From: Bacillota bacterium
GTDB lineage: Bacteria > Bacillota > Clostridia > Acetivibrionales > DSM-2933
DNA: 18,105 bases
Direction of reading: 5' to 3'
Assembly: GCA_023430975.1 (NCBI GenBank)
Contig: JAEYYB010000026.1
Coordinates: forward strand, 1 to 18,105
This document shows, piece after piece, positions 1 to 7,656 of the stretch (position 1 is its first letter; each line of letters starts with the position of its first letter). A program made the translations under genes and the position numbers. The notes under the pieces are model-generated. The model was not told where the DNA came from. It saw only the letters and a list, made by a program, of their open reading frames with translations, and did not search any database.

Positions 1-680
1 GGAGCGGAAGTCGTGATGGACTTATTTCAGCTATGAATAACCACATTACCAAAACTATGGAACATTTTAAGGGAAAAATCGCAGAATGGGACGTTGTCAA
101 CGAAGCTTGTGACGATAGTGGTAATGGACTTAGAAAAAGTGTATGGACAAATAAAATAGGTAATGATTTTATAGACATTGCCTTCCAGACTGCAAGAAAA
201 GCTGATCCTAATGCACTTCTATTCTATAATGATTATAATATAGAAGATATGAGTGCAAAGTCCAATACAGCATATAACATGATTAAGAGCATGGTGGAAA
301 GGGGAATTCCAATTGACGGAGTAGGATTCCAATGCCACTTTATCAATGGAATGAGTTCTTCCCAGCTTAATGCTATAGAGCAAAATATCAAGAGATATGC
401 AGCTCTCGGATTACAGGTATCCATTACTGAGCTGGATATACGTATGAATGATTCAGAAAATCAAACTTCAGGGTTCAATACACAGGCAAGCAATTACAAG
501 TCATTGATGGAAATTGCATTGAGAAACCCTAATGTTAAAACATTTGTGGTTTGGGGCTTTACTGATAAGTTTTCATGGATTCCAGGAACTTTCCCAGGAA
601 CTGGTAGGGGTTTGATTTATGATAGTAATCTAAATCCAAAGCCGGCATATACTGCATTAAAAGAAGCATTGATGAAATAA
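1..680 (+). CDS. GH10 endo-1,4-beta-xylanase, C-terminal part (5' end outside window)
   Basis: This is the C-terminal two thirds of a GH10 xylanase domain, which cuts internal beta-1,4 links of xylan with retention. The reading frame is open to the left edge (bases 1-2 finish a Trp codon), so the ATG at 33 is internal and not the start. The acid/base Glu lies in the WDVVNEA motif (codon 102-104) and the nucleophile Glu in SITELDIR (codon 429-431). Other GH10 marks are FYNDYNIE, GVGFQCHF and VVWGFTDK. The protein ends a few residues after the domain, so nothing follows GH10. It differs from the GH10 domain of the minus-strand gene at the right edge by only four residues over the last 215. Modules upstream of GH10 cannot be seen; a similar GH11/CBM6/dockerin layout is possible but unproven. 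It is probably secreted, judged from its partner. Confidence 0.95.
   Translation, partial: SGSRDGLISAMNNHITKTMEHFKGKIAEWDVVNEACDDSGNGLRKSVWTNKIGNDFIDIAFQTARKADPNALLFYNDYNIEDMSAKSNTAYNMIKSMVERGIPIDGVGFQCHFINGMSSSQLNAIEQNIKRYAALGLQVSITELDIRMNDSENQTSGFNTQASNYKSLMEIALRNPNVKTFVVWGFTDKFSWIPGTFPGTGRGLIYDSNLNPKPAYTALKEALMK
1..680 (+). repeat. Left arm of long inverted repeat (GH10 coding)
   Basis: This segment matches the reverse complement of 15910-16589 base for base without gaps. I count about 21 mismatches in 680, roughly 97% identity, mostly synonymous. Similarity stops within a few bases after the stop codon. The left limit of the repeat is outside the window. Confidence 0.93.
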
Positions 681-986
681 AATTATATATTTTCCTTAAT
701 TAGTATAGAGAGATAGAGAGCTTTCCTCCAATTATTCTCCCCCTCGTTTGAGGGGGTTTTTTTCTGGAGTTTTTTAGGAAGGGCTTTTGTATGGTAATTT
801 TTATTATGCCGTATGCGTTGAGAAAAATTATAAAAATGCCGATAAATATAATAATATAGAAATATAAGCAATTACGCATTATATTGTGCTAAATAAAACA
901 GAAGAAACTGTGCAGCTAATTTTTAATTTAATAAAACCAGTTGGTAATCAACGTTTGTAAGAAACATTTTGGAAAGAGGTTGAAAT
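681..986. other. Intergenic region between GH10 and GH39 genes
   Basis: No gene is supported here. It holds the terminator at 739-763, then about 200 AT-rich bases leading to the GH39 gene. A TTGAGA at 818 and a TATAAT at 847 are both present but 23 bases apart, which is too far for a normal sigma-A promoter. The word GCCGAT occurs at 838-843. A GGAAAGAGG ribosome binding site sits at 971-979, seven bases before the GH39 ATG. Confidence 0.6.
739..763 (+). terminator. Rho-independent terminator of left GH10 gene
   Basis: A 7-bp GC-rich stem, CCCCCTC (739-745) with GAGGGGG (750-756), encloses a GTTT loop and is followed directly by seven T residues (757-763). It lies about 60 bases after the xylanase stop and is a textbook intrinsic terminator for the + strand. 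Confidence 0.93.
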
Positions 987-2495
987 ATGAATAAAAAGGT
1001 TAATGTGCCTAATTCTGGAAAAATGTTTAAAAATAATGTAAATTATTGTGTTGGAACTGGCAGGATGGCTTTGGCACTACAAAAGGAATATATTGACCAT
1101 CTGAAAATGGTACAGAATGCTATTCACTTTCGCTATATCCGCGGCCACGGGTTATTTTGCGATGATTTCGGTATATATCGTGAATATGAAATGGGTGGTA
1201 AAACCAGTACGTTTTATAATTTTACTTACCTTGACCGAGTTATGGATACATATCTTGAGAATGGCATTAGACCCTTTCTTGAACTGGGTTTTATGCCGGA
1301 AAAGCTTAAATCCGGCGAACAGACTATTTTCTATTGGGAAGGTAATGTAACTCCGCCTATATCTTATGAAAAGTGGGCGGAGCTTATATCAAATACTTTT
1401 AAGCATTTGATTGAAAGGTATGGCAGGGACGAGGTGGTAACATGGCCTGTTGAGGTATGGAATGAACCCAATATTGTATTTTGGGCAGGTACTATGGAAG
1501 AATACTTTAAGCTTTATAAGTATTCAGTTGAGGCTGTAAAAAGTGTGGATCAGCGAATTCAGGTGGGGGGACCTTCCATTTGTGGTATTGATACCGAACA
1601 TTGGTTGAGGTCATTTTTTGAACACTGTATAAATAATAATCTACCGTTGGACTTTATTACCCGTCACTGTTATACAGCCAATGAACCTACCCAAAATGGA
1701 CATTATATGCACCATACCATAAATAAACCTACGCAGATGATTGAAGAACTGAAAGAAACCCGCCGGATTATGTCGGATTATCCGCAAATTGCAGTTTTGC
1801 CGCTTCATATAACAGAGTTTAACAGTTCTTATTTTCCAATGTGTCCTGTACATGATACTGATTTCCATGCAGCATACATTGCATGTATTTTAAGTGAAAT
1901 AGGGGAATATGCAGATTCTTATTCCTATTGGACATTCAGTGATGTATTCGAGGAGTGGGACGTTCCAAAATCAGTGTTTCACGGGGGATTTGGCATGATT
2001 GCCCTTAATTCTATTAAAAAACCCACCTTTTATGCTTTTGAGTTTTTCTCCAATGCTGGAAGGGAGTTGTTATACCGTGATGAAAACCTGATTGTAACTA
2101 AAAATGATGGAAAGTATGTGATTATCGGTTGGAATTTCCATGATATGCGTGATCACAAACCCAGTTCAGATGCATGTTATGAGCTTTCAATACCTTCTAT
2201 AGGTAAACAGGCACTGATTGTAAAAAAGGATGTGGGAGGAGCAAATGCGAACCCAATGAAAACATGGAGCAATATGGGCAAACCACGAACACTTAGCAAA
2301 GAACAATTGAAAATACTACAGGCTTCTGCAGAGCCGATTCAAACAGATGCAAAGCTGATAGAACAAAACGGAACTTATGAAGTTGAAATAGCAATCCCTT
2401 GTAATCATCTGTGTATGATGGAAATTACTCCTGTAATAGATATTACAGACACCTACCTGGGCTACGATCCTAATGAATTTTACGGTATAGAATGA
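987..2495 (+). CDS. GH39 beta-xylosidase
   Basis: This enzyme would remove xylose from the non-reducing end of short xylo-oligosaccharides with retention of configuration. It is a 502-residue protein, the normal length for bacterial GH39 beta-xylosidases (XynB of Thermoanaerobacterium saccharolyticum is about 500). The acid/base Glu is E160 in the VEVWNEPN motif and the nucleophile is E277 in HITEFN. These are the same positions known for XynB. Family marks IRGHGLF near residue 51, RHCYT near 226 and the YWTFSDVFEE stretch are present. A beta-sandwich follows the barrel from about residue 340. There is no signal peptide, so it should act in the cytoplasm on imported sugar. The start is supported by GGAAAGAGG seven bases upstream. 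It lies between two terminators, so it is probably monocistronic. Specificity for xylose over other sugars is inferred from family and context. Confidence 0.95.
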   Translation: MNKKVNVPNSGKMFKNNVNYCVGTGRMALALQKEYIDHLKMVQNAIHFRYIRGHGLFCDDFGIYREYEMGGKTSTFYNFTYLDRVMDTYLENGIRPFLELGFMPEKLKSGEQTIFYWEGNVTPPISYEKWAELISNTFKHLIERYGRDEVVTWPVEVWNEPNIVFWAGTMEEYFKLYKYSVEAVKSVDQRIQVGGPSICGIDTEHWLRSFFEHCINNNLPLDFITRHCYTANEPTQNGHYMHHTINKPTQMIEELKETRRIMSDYPQIAVLPLHITEFNSSYFPMCPVHDTDFHAAYIACILSEIGEYADSYSYWTFSDVFEEWDVPKSVFHGGFGMIALNSIKKPTFYAFEFFSNAGRELLYRDENLIVTKNDGKYVIIGWNFHDMRDHKPSSDACYELSIPSIGKQALIVKKDVGGANANPMKTWSNMGKPRTLSKEQLKILQASAEPIQTDAKLIEQNGTYEVEIAIPCNHLCMMEITPVIDITDTYLGYDPNEFYGIE

Positions 2496-2512
2496 ACTTA
2501 TGACAAGAATGA

Positions 2513-2545
2513 AAATAACATCCGCTTTCTACGCGGATGTTATTT
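2513..2545 (+). terminator. Hairpin terminator after GH39 gene
   Basis: A perfect 13-bp stem (2513-2525 with 2533-2545) with a 7-base loop starts 17 bases after the stop codon. The right arm ends in TTATTT, but there is no long T run beyond it, so the signal is strong as a hairpin and only moderate as an intrinsic terminator. Confidence 0.75.
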
Positions 2546-2559
2546 CTAAGCCATTACTG

Positions 2560-2604
2560 AGTGAAATTTATAGTGAAAGTTATTTTTGGTCATAAATATA
2601 TGAC
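2560..2604. promoter_or_regulatory. Direct repeat and dyad upstream of the importer operon
   Basis: Two copies of AGTGAAA (2560-2566 and 2572-2578) are spaced 12 bases start to start. They are followed by a perfect dyad GTCATA-N4-TATGAC (2589-2604). A TATACT element at 2618-2623 could be a -10 box, which would place the dyad over the -35 region, where no good -35 box is seen. This looks like a regulator binding site in front of the sugar-binding protein gene; the regulator is unknown. Confidence 0.4.
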
Positions 2605-2728
2605 TGAAATTCTCCTTTATACTAATGGTATATCTAATTAAATTCGATAATTATTTTAGTCATGTAATTTTTTAATCATTCCGTAATAAAATAGTTGTTC
2701 CAATTCAAAAGGAAGGTGGAATTTTAAA

Positions 2729-4441
2729 ATGAAAGTTTTGCGTAAATCAATGGCATTACTGTTAGTCTTAAGTTGTATTTTTTCAATTTCAGCGTGCAAT
2801 AATTCGTCAACAAAAAAAACTGAACAAACAAAGGAAGCGGAATCATCTAACGTTTTATCAAGAAACTCCTATGGAGGGCTCGTTCCAATGAAGGATGCGG
2901 ATAAGCCTATAACCTTTAGTGTTTTTTTGCGGGATCCAGGTCAGGCACCTTCGAAGGACAACCCTGTTCTTAAAAAAATAACAGAGTTAACCGGGGTTAC
3001 TCTTAAATTTGAATTCCTTGTAGGTGATTTGAACCAAAAAGTAGGGGTAATGATTGCTGGCGGCGACTATCCGGATGTCATATTCGGTGAAAATGCAAAA
3101 TTTTTCGATGCAGGTGCACTTATTCCTCTTGAAGATTTAATTCCCAAATATCCGAATCTCATGAAACATTATGATAAATACATGGACAGGATGATTGCGG
3201 GTTTTGATGGAGAACATGCTTATACACTTGAAAATTATAATTTAATGCACAATCCTTCTCCTGTTTTTTTTAATACCGGTGCAGGATTTTACATTCAAAA
3301 AGCAGTGTTGGAAGAATTTGGGTACAAGATTCCGAAAACACTTGATGAGTATTTTAAATTGATTGAAGACTATAAGGCAAAGTATCCAACAATTGATGGA
3401 GTAAAAACTATAGGGTTTGAAATCCTTTGTGACGGCTGGAGAGATTTTTGCCTTAGAAACCCTGCACAACATCTTATGGGTGCCGGTAATGACGGAGATG
3501 TTTATGTTGATCTCAAAACATATACTGCATCTCTTTATCAGATTACCGATACTGCTAAAAACTATTACAAAAAGTTGAATGAAGAATACCATAAAGGTGT
3601 CATTGAAGCCGAAACGTTTACTGAAAACTATGACCAATACCTGGCTAGATTGTCTTCCGGTGCTGTACTGGGTATGTTCGACCAGTGGTGGAATTTCAAT
3701 AATGCTGAAAACGCTTTGAAATCAGCCGGTAAGAGCAACCGCACCTATGTTGCTGTACCTATAGCCAACCCTGGTGTACAGGACGGGTATCTTGATGCTC
3801 CATTGGACTCAATTACAGGAACAACTGGTATAAGTATCACAAAGAATTGTAAAGATCCCGATCGTTTGCTTGCTTTTTATGATTGGTTATTACAGCGTGA
3901 GGTGCAAGATTATCTGCAATGGGGCGAGGAAGGCAAGGATTGGAACAAAGTGGGTACGAATGGTAAGGTATTGACAGCTGAACGCCGTGAATTGCTTAAA
4001 GATACCGCTAAAAAGCGTGACCTGACAGGAGATACATTGTGGCAATATACACCTAAGATGGAAGGACTGTATGAGGACGGAAGTCCTTGCGGACCTAATT
4101 ATTCTGAAGACGAGTATATGGCATCTTTAACCGAATATGACCAGAAATTCTTGAAAGACCTTAATATAAAGTATCAAGCTCAGTTGCTTTCACCACCGGT
4201 CAAGCGTCCGAAATATTTTCCGGTTTGGTCTTTTCCAATCGAAGATGGAAGCCCGGCAAAGACTGTATCAACAAGGATGGTTGATACATGCCGCAAGTAT
4301 TATCCACAGTTGGTTTTGGCAAAACCGGGACAATATGATGCGTTATGGAATAAATTCCTAGGTGATATCAAAGCCGGCAATCCTCAGCCATATCTTGATG
4401 AGGTTAATCGTCAGATCAAGATCAAGCAAGGAGCTAATTAG
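2729..4441 (+). CDS. Sugar ABC transporter substrate-binding lipoprotein (LplA/YtcQ type)
   Basis: This is the extracellular, membrane-anchored binding protein of a CUT1-type sugar importer. The 570-residue protein begins with a lipoprotein signal: KVLRK, a hydrophobic core and lipobox SISAC, with the lipidated Cys at residue 23. A Ser/Thr/Lys-rich tether follows. The length exceeds the usual 420-450 residues of maltose-type binding proteins and fits the longer LplA/YtcQ group, which pairs with LplB/YtcP permeases as found just downstream. The start has GGAAGGTGG nine bases upstream. It is the first gene of an operon with two permeases and a GH8 oligoxylanase, and a GH39 gene lies just before. 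Xylo-oligosaccharides or related hemicellulose fragments are therefore the likely ligand, which is inference. No ATP-binding subunit is encoded in the window, so a shared MsmK/UgpC-like ATPase must serve it. Confidence 0.92.
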   Translation: MKVLRKSMALLLVLSCIFSISACNNSSTKKTEQTKEAESSNVLSRNSYGGLVPMKDADKPITFSVFLRDPGQAPSKDNPVLKKITELTGVTLKFEFLVGDLNQKVGVMIAGGDYPDVIFGENAKFFDAGALIPLEDLIPKYPNLMKHYDKYMDRMIAGFDGEHAYTLENYNLMHNPSPVFFNTGAGFYIQKAVLEEFGYKIPKTLDEYFKLIEDYKAKYPTIDGVKTIGFEILCDGWRDFCLRNPAQHLMGAGNDGDVYVDLKTYTASLYQITDTAKNYYKKLNEEYHKGVIEAETFTENYDQYLARLSSGAVLGMFDQWWNFNNAENALKSAGKSNRTYVAVPIANPGVQDGYLDAPLDSITGTTGISITKNCKDPDRLLAFYDWLLQREVQDYLQWGEEGKDWNKVGTNGKVLTAERRELLKDTAKKRDLTGDTLWQYTPKMEGLYEDGSPCGPNYSEDEYMASLTEYDQKFLKDLNIKYQAQLLSPPVKRPKYFPVWSFPIEDGSPAKTVSTRMVDTCRKYYPQLVLAKPGQYDALWNKFLGDIKAGNPQPYLDEVNRQIKIKQGAN

Positions 4442-4482
4442 AAAATTCGAAATGCTCTTGATTATAATATTAAGTGGGTAGA

Positions 4483-5451
4483 ATGGATATGGATGAGAAA
4501 GAATCAGGATTAAAGAATAGAATCATAAAATCCAGAATATCTGAAAGTAGATTAAAACAATATAAGGCCCAAAAACCACTTTTTTTAATGATAATTCCAT
4601 GTATGATCCTAGCCTTTATATTTAATTATTGGCCTCTTTCAGGATGGATTATGGCGTTTCAAAACTATAAACCTGCTAAAGGGTATTTGGGTTCTAAATT
4701 TGTAGGTTTTGATCAGTTTAAATTCTTGTTTACTGATCCTGTATTCTGGAGAGATTTTGTAAATACAATTGCAATGTCAATATTAAGTCTGGTTTTTGGA
4801 TTTGTTTTTTCCATCGTTTTTGCACTATTATTGAATGAGCTACGTTTTAAGGCATTTAAGCGTATCACCCAAACAGCTTCTTATTTACCACATTTTTTGA
4901 GTTGGGTTATAGTTTGCTCTTTAATATCCAATATATTATCAACAAATGATGGAATGCTTAATAACTTCTTGATGTGGTTAGGCTTAATAGATAAGCCTAT
5001 ATTGTGGCTTGGTGAAAAAAGTTATTTCTGGTTGATCGTTGCTTTGGCAAATGTGTGGAAGGAAATTGGATGGAATTCAATAATTTTTCTCGCAGCAATG
5101 TCATTAATTGATACTGAACTTTATGAAGCTTGCGAAATTGATGGAGGAAACCGCTTTAGAAAAATGTGGCATATTACTCTTATAGGTATTCGTCCAACTA
5201 TAATAGTTCTTTTAATTATGAATTTAGGGTGGATATTAAGTTCAGGCTTTGAAGTTCAGTATCTTTTAGGTAGAGGCTTAGTGATGGATGTATCAGAGAC
5301 TATAGATATTTTTGTGCTTAAATACGGTATATCTAATGGGAATTATTCATTAGCTACTGCAGCCGGTATTTTTAAATCGGTGATTTCCATTATTATGGTA
5401 GCAGGAACTATATTTCTAGCTAAAAAAATGGGTGAGAAGAATTTGATCTAG
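4483..5451 (+). CDS. ABC sugar transporter permease, LplB type
   Basis: This is one of the two transmembrane subunits of the importer. The protein has about 322 residues with six hydrophobic segments. The first, around FLMIIPCMILAFIFNYW, follows a charged N-terminus. The EAA loop that docks the ATPase reads ELYEACEIDGGNRFRKMW, with the conserved Glu-Ala and Asp-Gly. The start is uncertain: a GTG at 4474 and ATG codons at 4483 and 4489 share the frame. The only ribosome-binding-like stretch, AAGTGGG at 4472-4478, overlaps the GTG, so 4483 or 4489 is more likely. It lies about 40 bases after the binding protein gene and 16 bases before the second permease gene, so it is co-transcribed with both. 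Confidence 0.93.
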   Translation: MDMDEKESGLKNRIIKSRISESRLKQYKAQKPLFLMIIPCMILAFIFNYWPLSGWIMAFQNYKPAKGYLGSKFVGFDQFKFLFTDPVFWRDFVNTIAMSILSLVFGFVFSIVFALLLNELRFKAFKRITQTASYLPHFLSWVIVCSLISNILSTNDGMLNNFLMWLGLIDKPILWLGEKSYFWLIVALANVWKEIGWNSIIFLAAMSLIDTELYEACEIDGGNRFRKMWHITLIGIRPTIIVLLIMNLGWILSSGFEVQYLLGRGLVMDVSETIDIFVLKYGISNGNYSLATAAGIFKSVISIIMVAGTIFLAKKMGEKNLI

Positions 5452-5467
5452 AGGGCGGAGATAAAAA

Positions 5468-6385
5468 ATGACAGATAATCGGATTAGGATTTCACTAAGT
5501 AAATTTAAGCCCAACATATTCAATACCATAAACATAATTGTTATGCTAATAATAATTTTTGTTACGGTATATCCATTCTGGAATACTATTGCAGTATCAT
5601 TTAATAATTCGCAGGATACTTTAAGGGGTGGAATTAATTTTTTTCCCCGTCAATTTTCTTTATATAATTATGAGACTGTATTTAAGAATGATCTACTTGT
5701 TATCGCAACTGTAAATTCCGTACTCCGCACATTACTATCAACAATTTTAGGAGTTTTTATCTCTGCACTTATAGCCTTTGTACTATCCCGGCGTGAATTT
5801 TTATGGCGTAAATTTGTTACAAGGTATTTCGTTGTAACAATGTATATATCAGCTGGTTTGATTCCTAATTACTTCCTTATAAAGGATCTTCATCTTTTAA
5901 ATAACTTTTTGGTGTATATTATTCCTGGCTTGATAAATGTTTTTAATGTAATTGTCATTAAAACCTATATGCAATCAATACCTGCTGAAATTACTGAGGC
6001 AGCTATTATTGATGGAGCAGGCTATTTTCGGTGCTTCATCCAGATTATTCTGCCATGCTGCAAGCCAGTCTTAGCTACTGTGGCATTGTGGTGTGCAGTT
6101 GGTTCGTGGAACTCCTGGTTTGATACATTTATCTATTGCTCAAGCGAAGAAAGTTTGACTACTCTGCAGTATGAAATGATGAAAATGATTTCAGCTTCCA
6201 TGAATTCCGGTGCATATAAATCCGGGGCTGATGTTTATGGGAGTGGTGTTGTAATCGACTCAGTAACTCCGGTTTCTATTCGAGCCGCAGTTACTGTTGT
6301 TGCTTCTGTTCCGATTTTGTTTGTGTATCCCTTCCTGCAGAAATATTTCCTTCAAGGTATTACAATCGGTTCAGTTAAAGGCTAG
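5468..6385 (+). CDS. ABC sugar transporter permease, YtcP/LplC type
   Basis: This is the second transmembrane subunit of the importer, expected to pair with the preceding LplB-type protein. The 305-residue sequence has six hydrophobic segments. Its EAA loop reads ITEAAIIDGAGYFRCFIQII and is followed by Leu-Pro. The region around RREFLWRKFVTRYFVVTMY and SAGLIPNYFLI is typical of the YtcP/LplC branch. The ATG is preceded by GGGCGGAG at a suitable distance. It is the third gene of the importer operon, with 16 bases before it and 42 bases after it to the GH8 gene. Confidence 0.94.
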   Translation: MTDNRIRISLSKFKPNIFNTINIIVMLIIIFVTVYPFWNTIAVSFNNSQDTLRGGINFFPRQFSLYNYETVFKNDLLVIATVNSVLRTLLSTILGVFISALIAFVLSRREFLWRKFVTRYFVVTMYISAGLIPNYFLIKDLHLLNNFLVYIIPGLINVFNVIVIKTYMQSIPAEITEAAIIDGAGYFRCFIQIILPCCKPVLATVALWCAVGSWNSWFDTFIYCSSEESLTTLQYEMMKMISASMNSGAYKSGADVYGSGVVIDSVTPVSIRAAVTVVASVPILFVYPFLQKYFLQGITIGSVKG

Positions 6386-6427
6386 TTTAATGTTATCTAT
6401 AATAATGGTAATAAAGGAGATTTCTAC

Positions 6428-7558
6428 ATGAATGATGGTGGATTTTTTACCCATAGTTACCCTAATTTGTTTAGGTGTCTTGGTATATCCGAGACAGAGA
6501 TTGATAAGAAGATAAAAGATACTTTCGAAACCATATTTTTTAATCCTGTAGAGCGATTTTATTTTGAAAAGGGCGAAAATATGGGATATATGCTTGATAC
6601 GGGAAATGATGACGCCAGGTCGGAAGGTATGAGTTATGGTATGATGATGGCTGTTCAGATGGACAGGAAAGACATTTTTGATCGGCTGTGGCTTTTTGCT
6701 AAAACTTATATGTACCAGGAAAAAGGAAAATATCAGGGTTATTTTGCATGGTCTGTTTCACCTGAAGGAATTAAAAATGCTGAAGGTCCTGCACCTGACG
6801 GTGAAGAGTATTTTGCTATGGCATTATTCTTTGCAAGCAAGAGGTGGGGAGATGGTAAGCCTCCATTTGATTATAGTGTTCAAGCAAGAGATATTCTTAA
6901 GCACTGTATTCATCAGACGGAAATGGTTGATGGCGGTATGCCTATGTGGGACAGTACAAACTATTATATAAAGTTTATTCCCGAGACTCCATTTACAGAT
7001 CCTTCCTATCATCTGCCGCATTTTTATGAATTGTTTGCTATTTTGGCTGATGAGAAAGATAGGTTGTTCTGGAAGAAGGCTTCTGAAGAGAGCCGGAAGT
7101 TCTTACATATCGCATGTGATAAGGATACAGGTATGGCACCGGAATTTTCCGAATTTGATGGTACGCCCAACCATTATGAAAATCATGGATACTTCTATTC
7201 AGACTCATATCGTGTTGCAATGAACATTGGTTTGGATGCTGCATGGTTTAATAAAGATGAGAACTTAGGGAATATTATTGACAAGCTTCAGGCATATTTT
7301 AGTGAAAACACAAGCCTAGGAGAGTACCACTCATACACAATAAAGGGTAAGCCTTTAAACCAGCCTGCATTGCATCCTGTGGCAATAATTGCAACTACTG
7401 CTGCAGGTTCACTGGCTGCAAAAGGAAAGTACAGAATGGAATGGGTACGGAATTTCTGGAATTTGCCTCTGAGAAAAGGTGAACGACGCTACTATGATAA
7501 CTGCTTGTATTTCTTCTCTTTGCTTATGCTTGCGGGACAATACAGAATATATATTTAG
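6428..7558 (+). CDS. GH8 reducing-end xylose-releasing exo-oligoxylanase (Rex-like)
   Basis: This inverting GH8 enzyme most likely removes xylose from the reducing end of xylo-oligosaccharides of three or more units. It has 376 residues, close to Rex of Bacillus halodurans (388). The general acid is E66 in DDARSEGMSYG and the general base D259 in YFYSDSYR, both four positions earlier than E70 and D263 of the Bacillus enzyme. A His at about 316 in the ALHPV loop may correspond to the residue that closes the reducing-end subsite in Rex. There is no signal peptide, so it is cytoplasmic. The ribosome binding site AAAGGAGA lies seven bases before the ATG. As last gene of the importer operon it would act on what the transporter brings in and complement the GH39 enzyme at the other chain end. 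Exact specificity (Rex versus other GH8) is inferred from similarity and context. Confidence 0.9.
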   Translation: MNDGGFFTHSYPNLFRCLGISETEIDKKIKDTFETIFFNPVERFYFEKGENMGYMLDTGNDDARSEGMSYGMMMAVQMDRKDIFDRLWLFAKTYMYQEKGKYQGYFAWSVSPEGIKNAEGPAPDGEEYFAMALFFASKRWGDGKPPFDYSVQARDILKHCIHQTEMVDGGMPMWDSTNYYIKFIPETPFTDPSYHLPHFYELFAILADEKDRLFWKKASEESRKFLHIACDKDTGMAPEFSEFDGTPNHYENHGYFYSDSYRVAMNIGLDAAWFNKDENLGNIIDKLQAYFSENTSLGEYHSYTIKGKPLNQPALHPVAIIATTAAGSLAAKGKYRMEWVRNFWNLPLRKGERRYYDNCLYFFSLLMLAGQYRIYI

Positions 7559-7586
7559 GCATGTATACTTATTATTATTAACAGTT

Positions 7587-7615
7587 TTGAGATAAATGCC
7601 GATTATTATTATGAT
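7587..7615 (+). promoter_or_regulatory. Candidate sigma-A promoter of the sensor kinase operon
   Basis: TTGAGA (7587-7592) and TATGAT (7610-7615) are separated by exactly 17 bases; each matches the consensus at five of six positions. Transcription would start near 7622, about 35 bases before the first kinase ATG. No terminator is seen between the GH8 stop and this site, so readthrough from the importer operon is also possible. Confidence 0.6.
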
Positions 7616-7656
7616 AAGCTGTCAATGCACTGTATTTAAAGGTAGGTATATATTTT

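Noticed and set aside
818..852. TTGAGA and TATAAT as a GH39 promoter
   Set aside because: The spacing is 23 bases and no alternative -35 box lies 16-18 bases before the TATAAT, so no promoter is called.
683..871. A 62-codon open frame on the minus strand after the left GH10 gene
   Set aside because: It runs through the GH10 terminator, has no ribosome binding site and shows no protein-like composition.
948..961. cre-like AATCAACGTTTGTA before the GH39 gene
   Set aside because: Only about 8 of 14 positions fit the CcpA operator when the central CG is aligned.
2496..2728. Possible cyclic di-GMP riboswitch before the importer operon
   Set aside because: I looked for the GEMM core and found neither its conserved words nor the paired helices; the only strong hairpin is the GH39 terminator.
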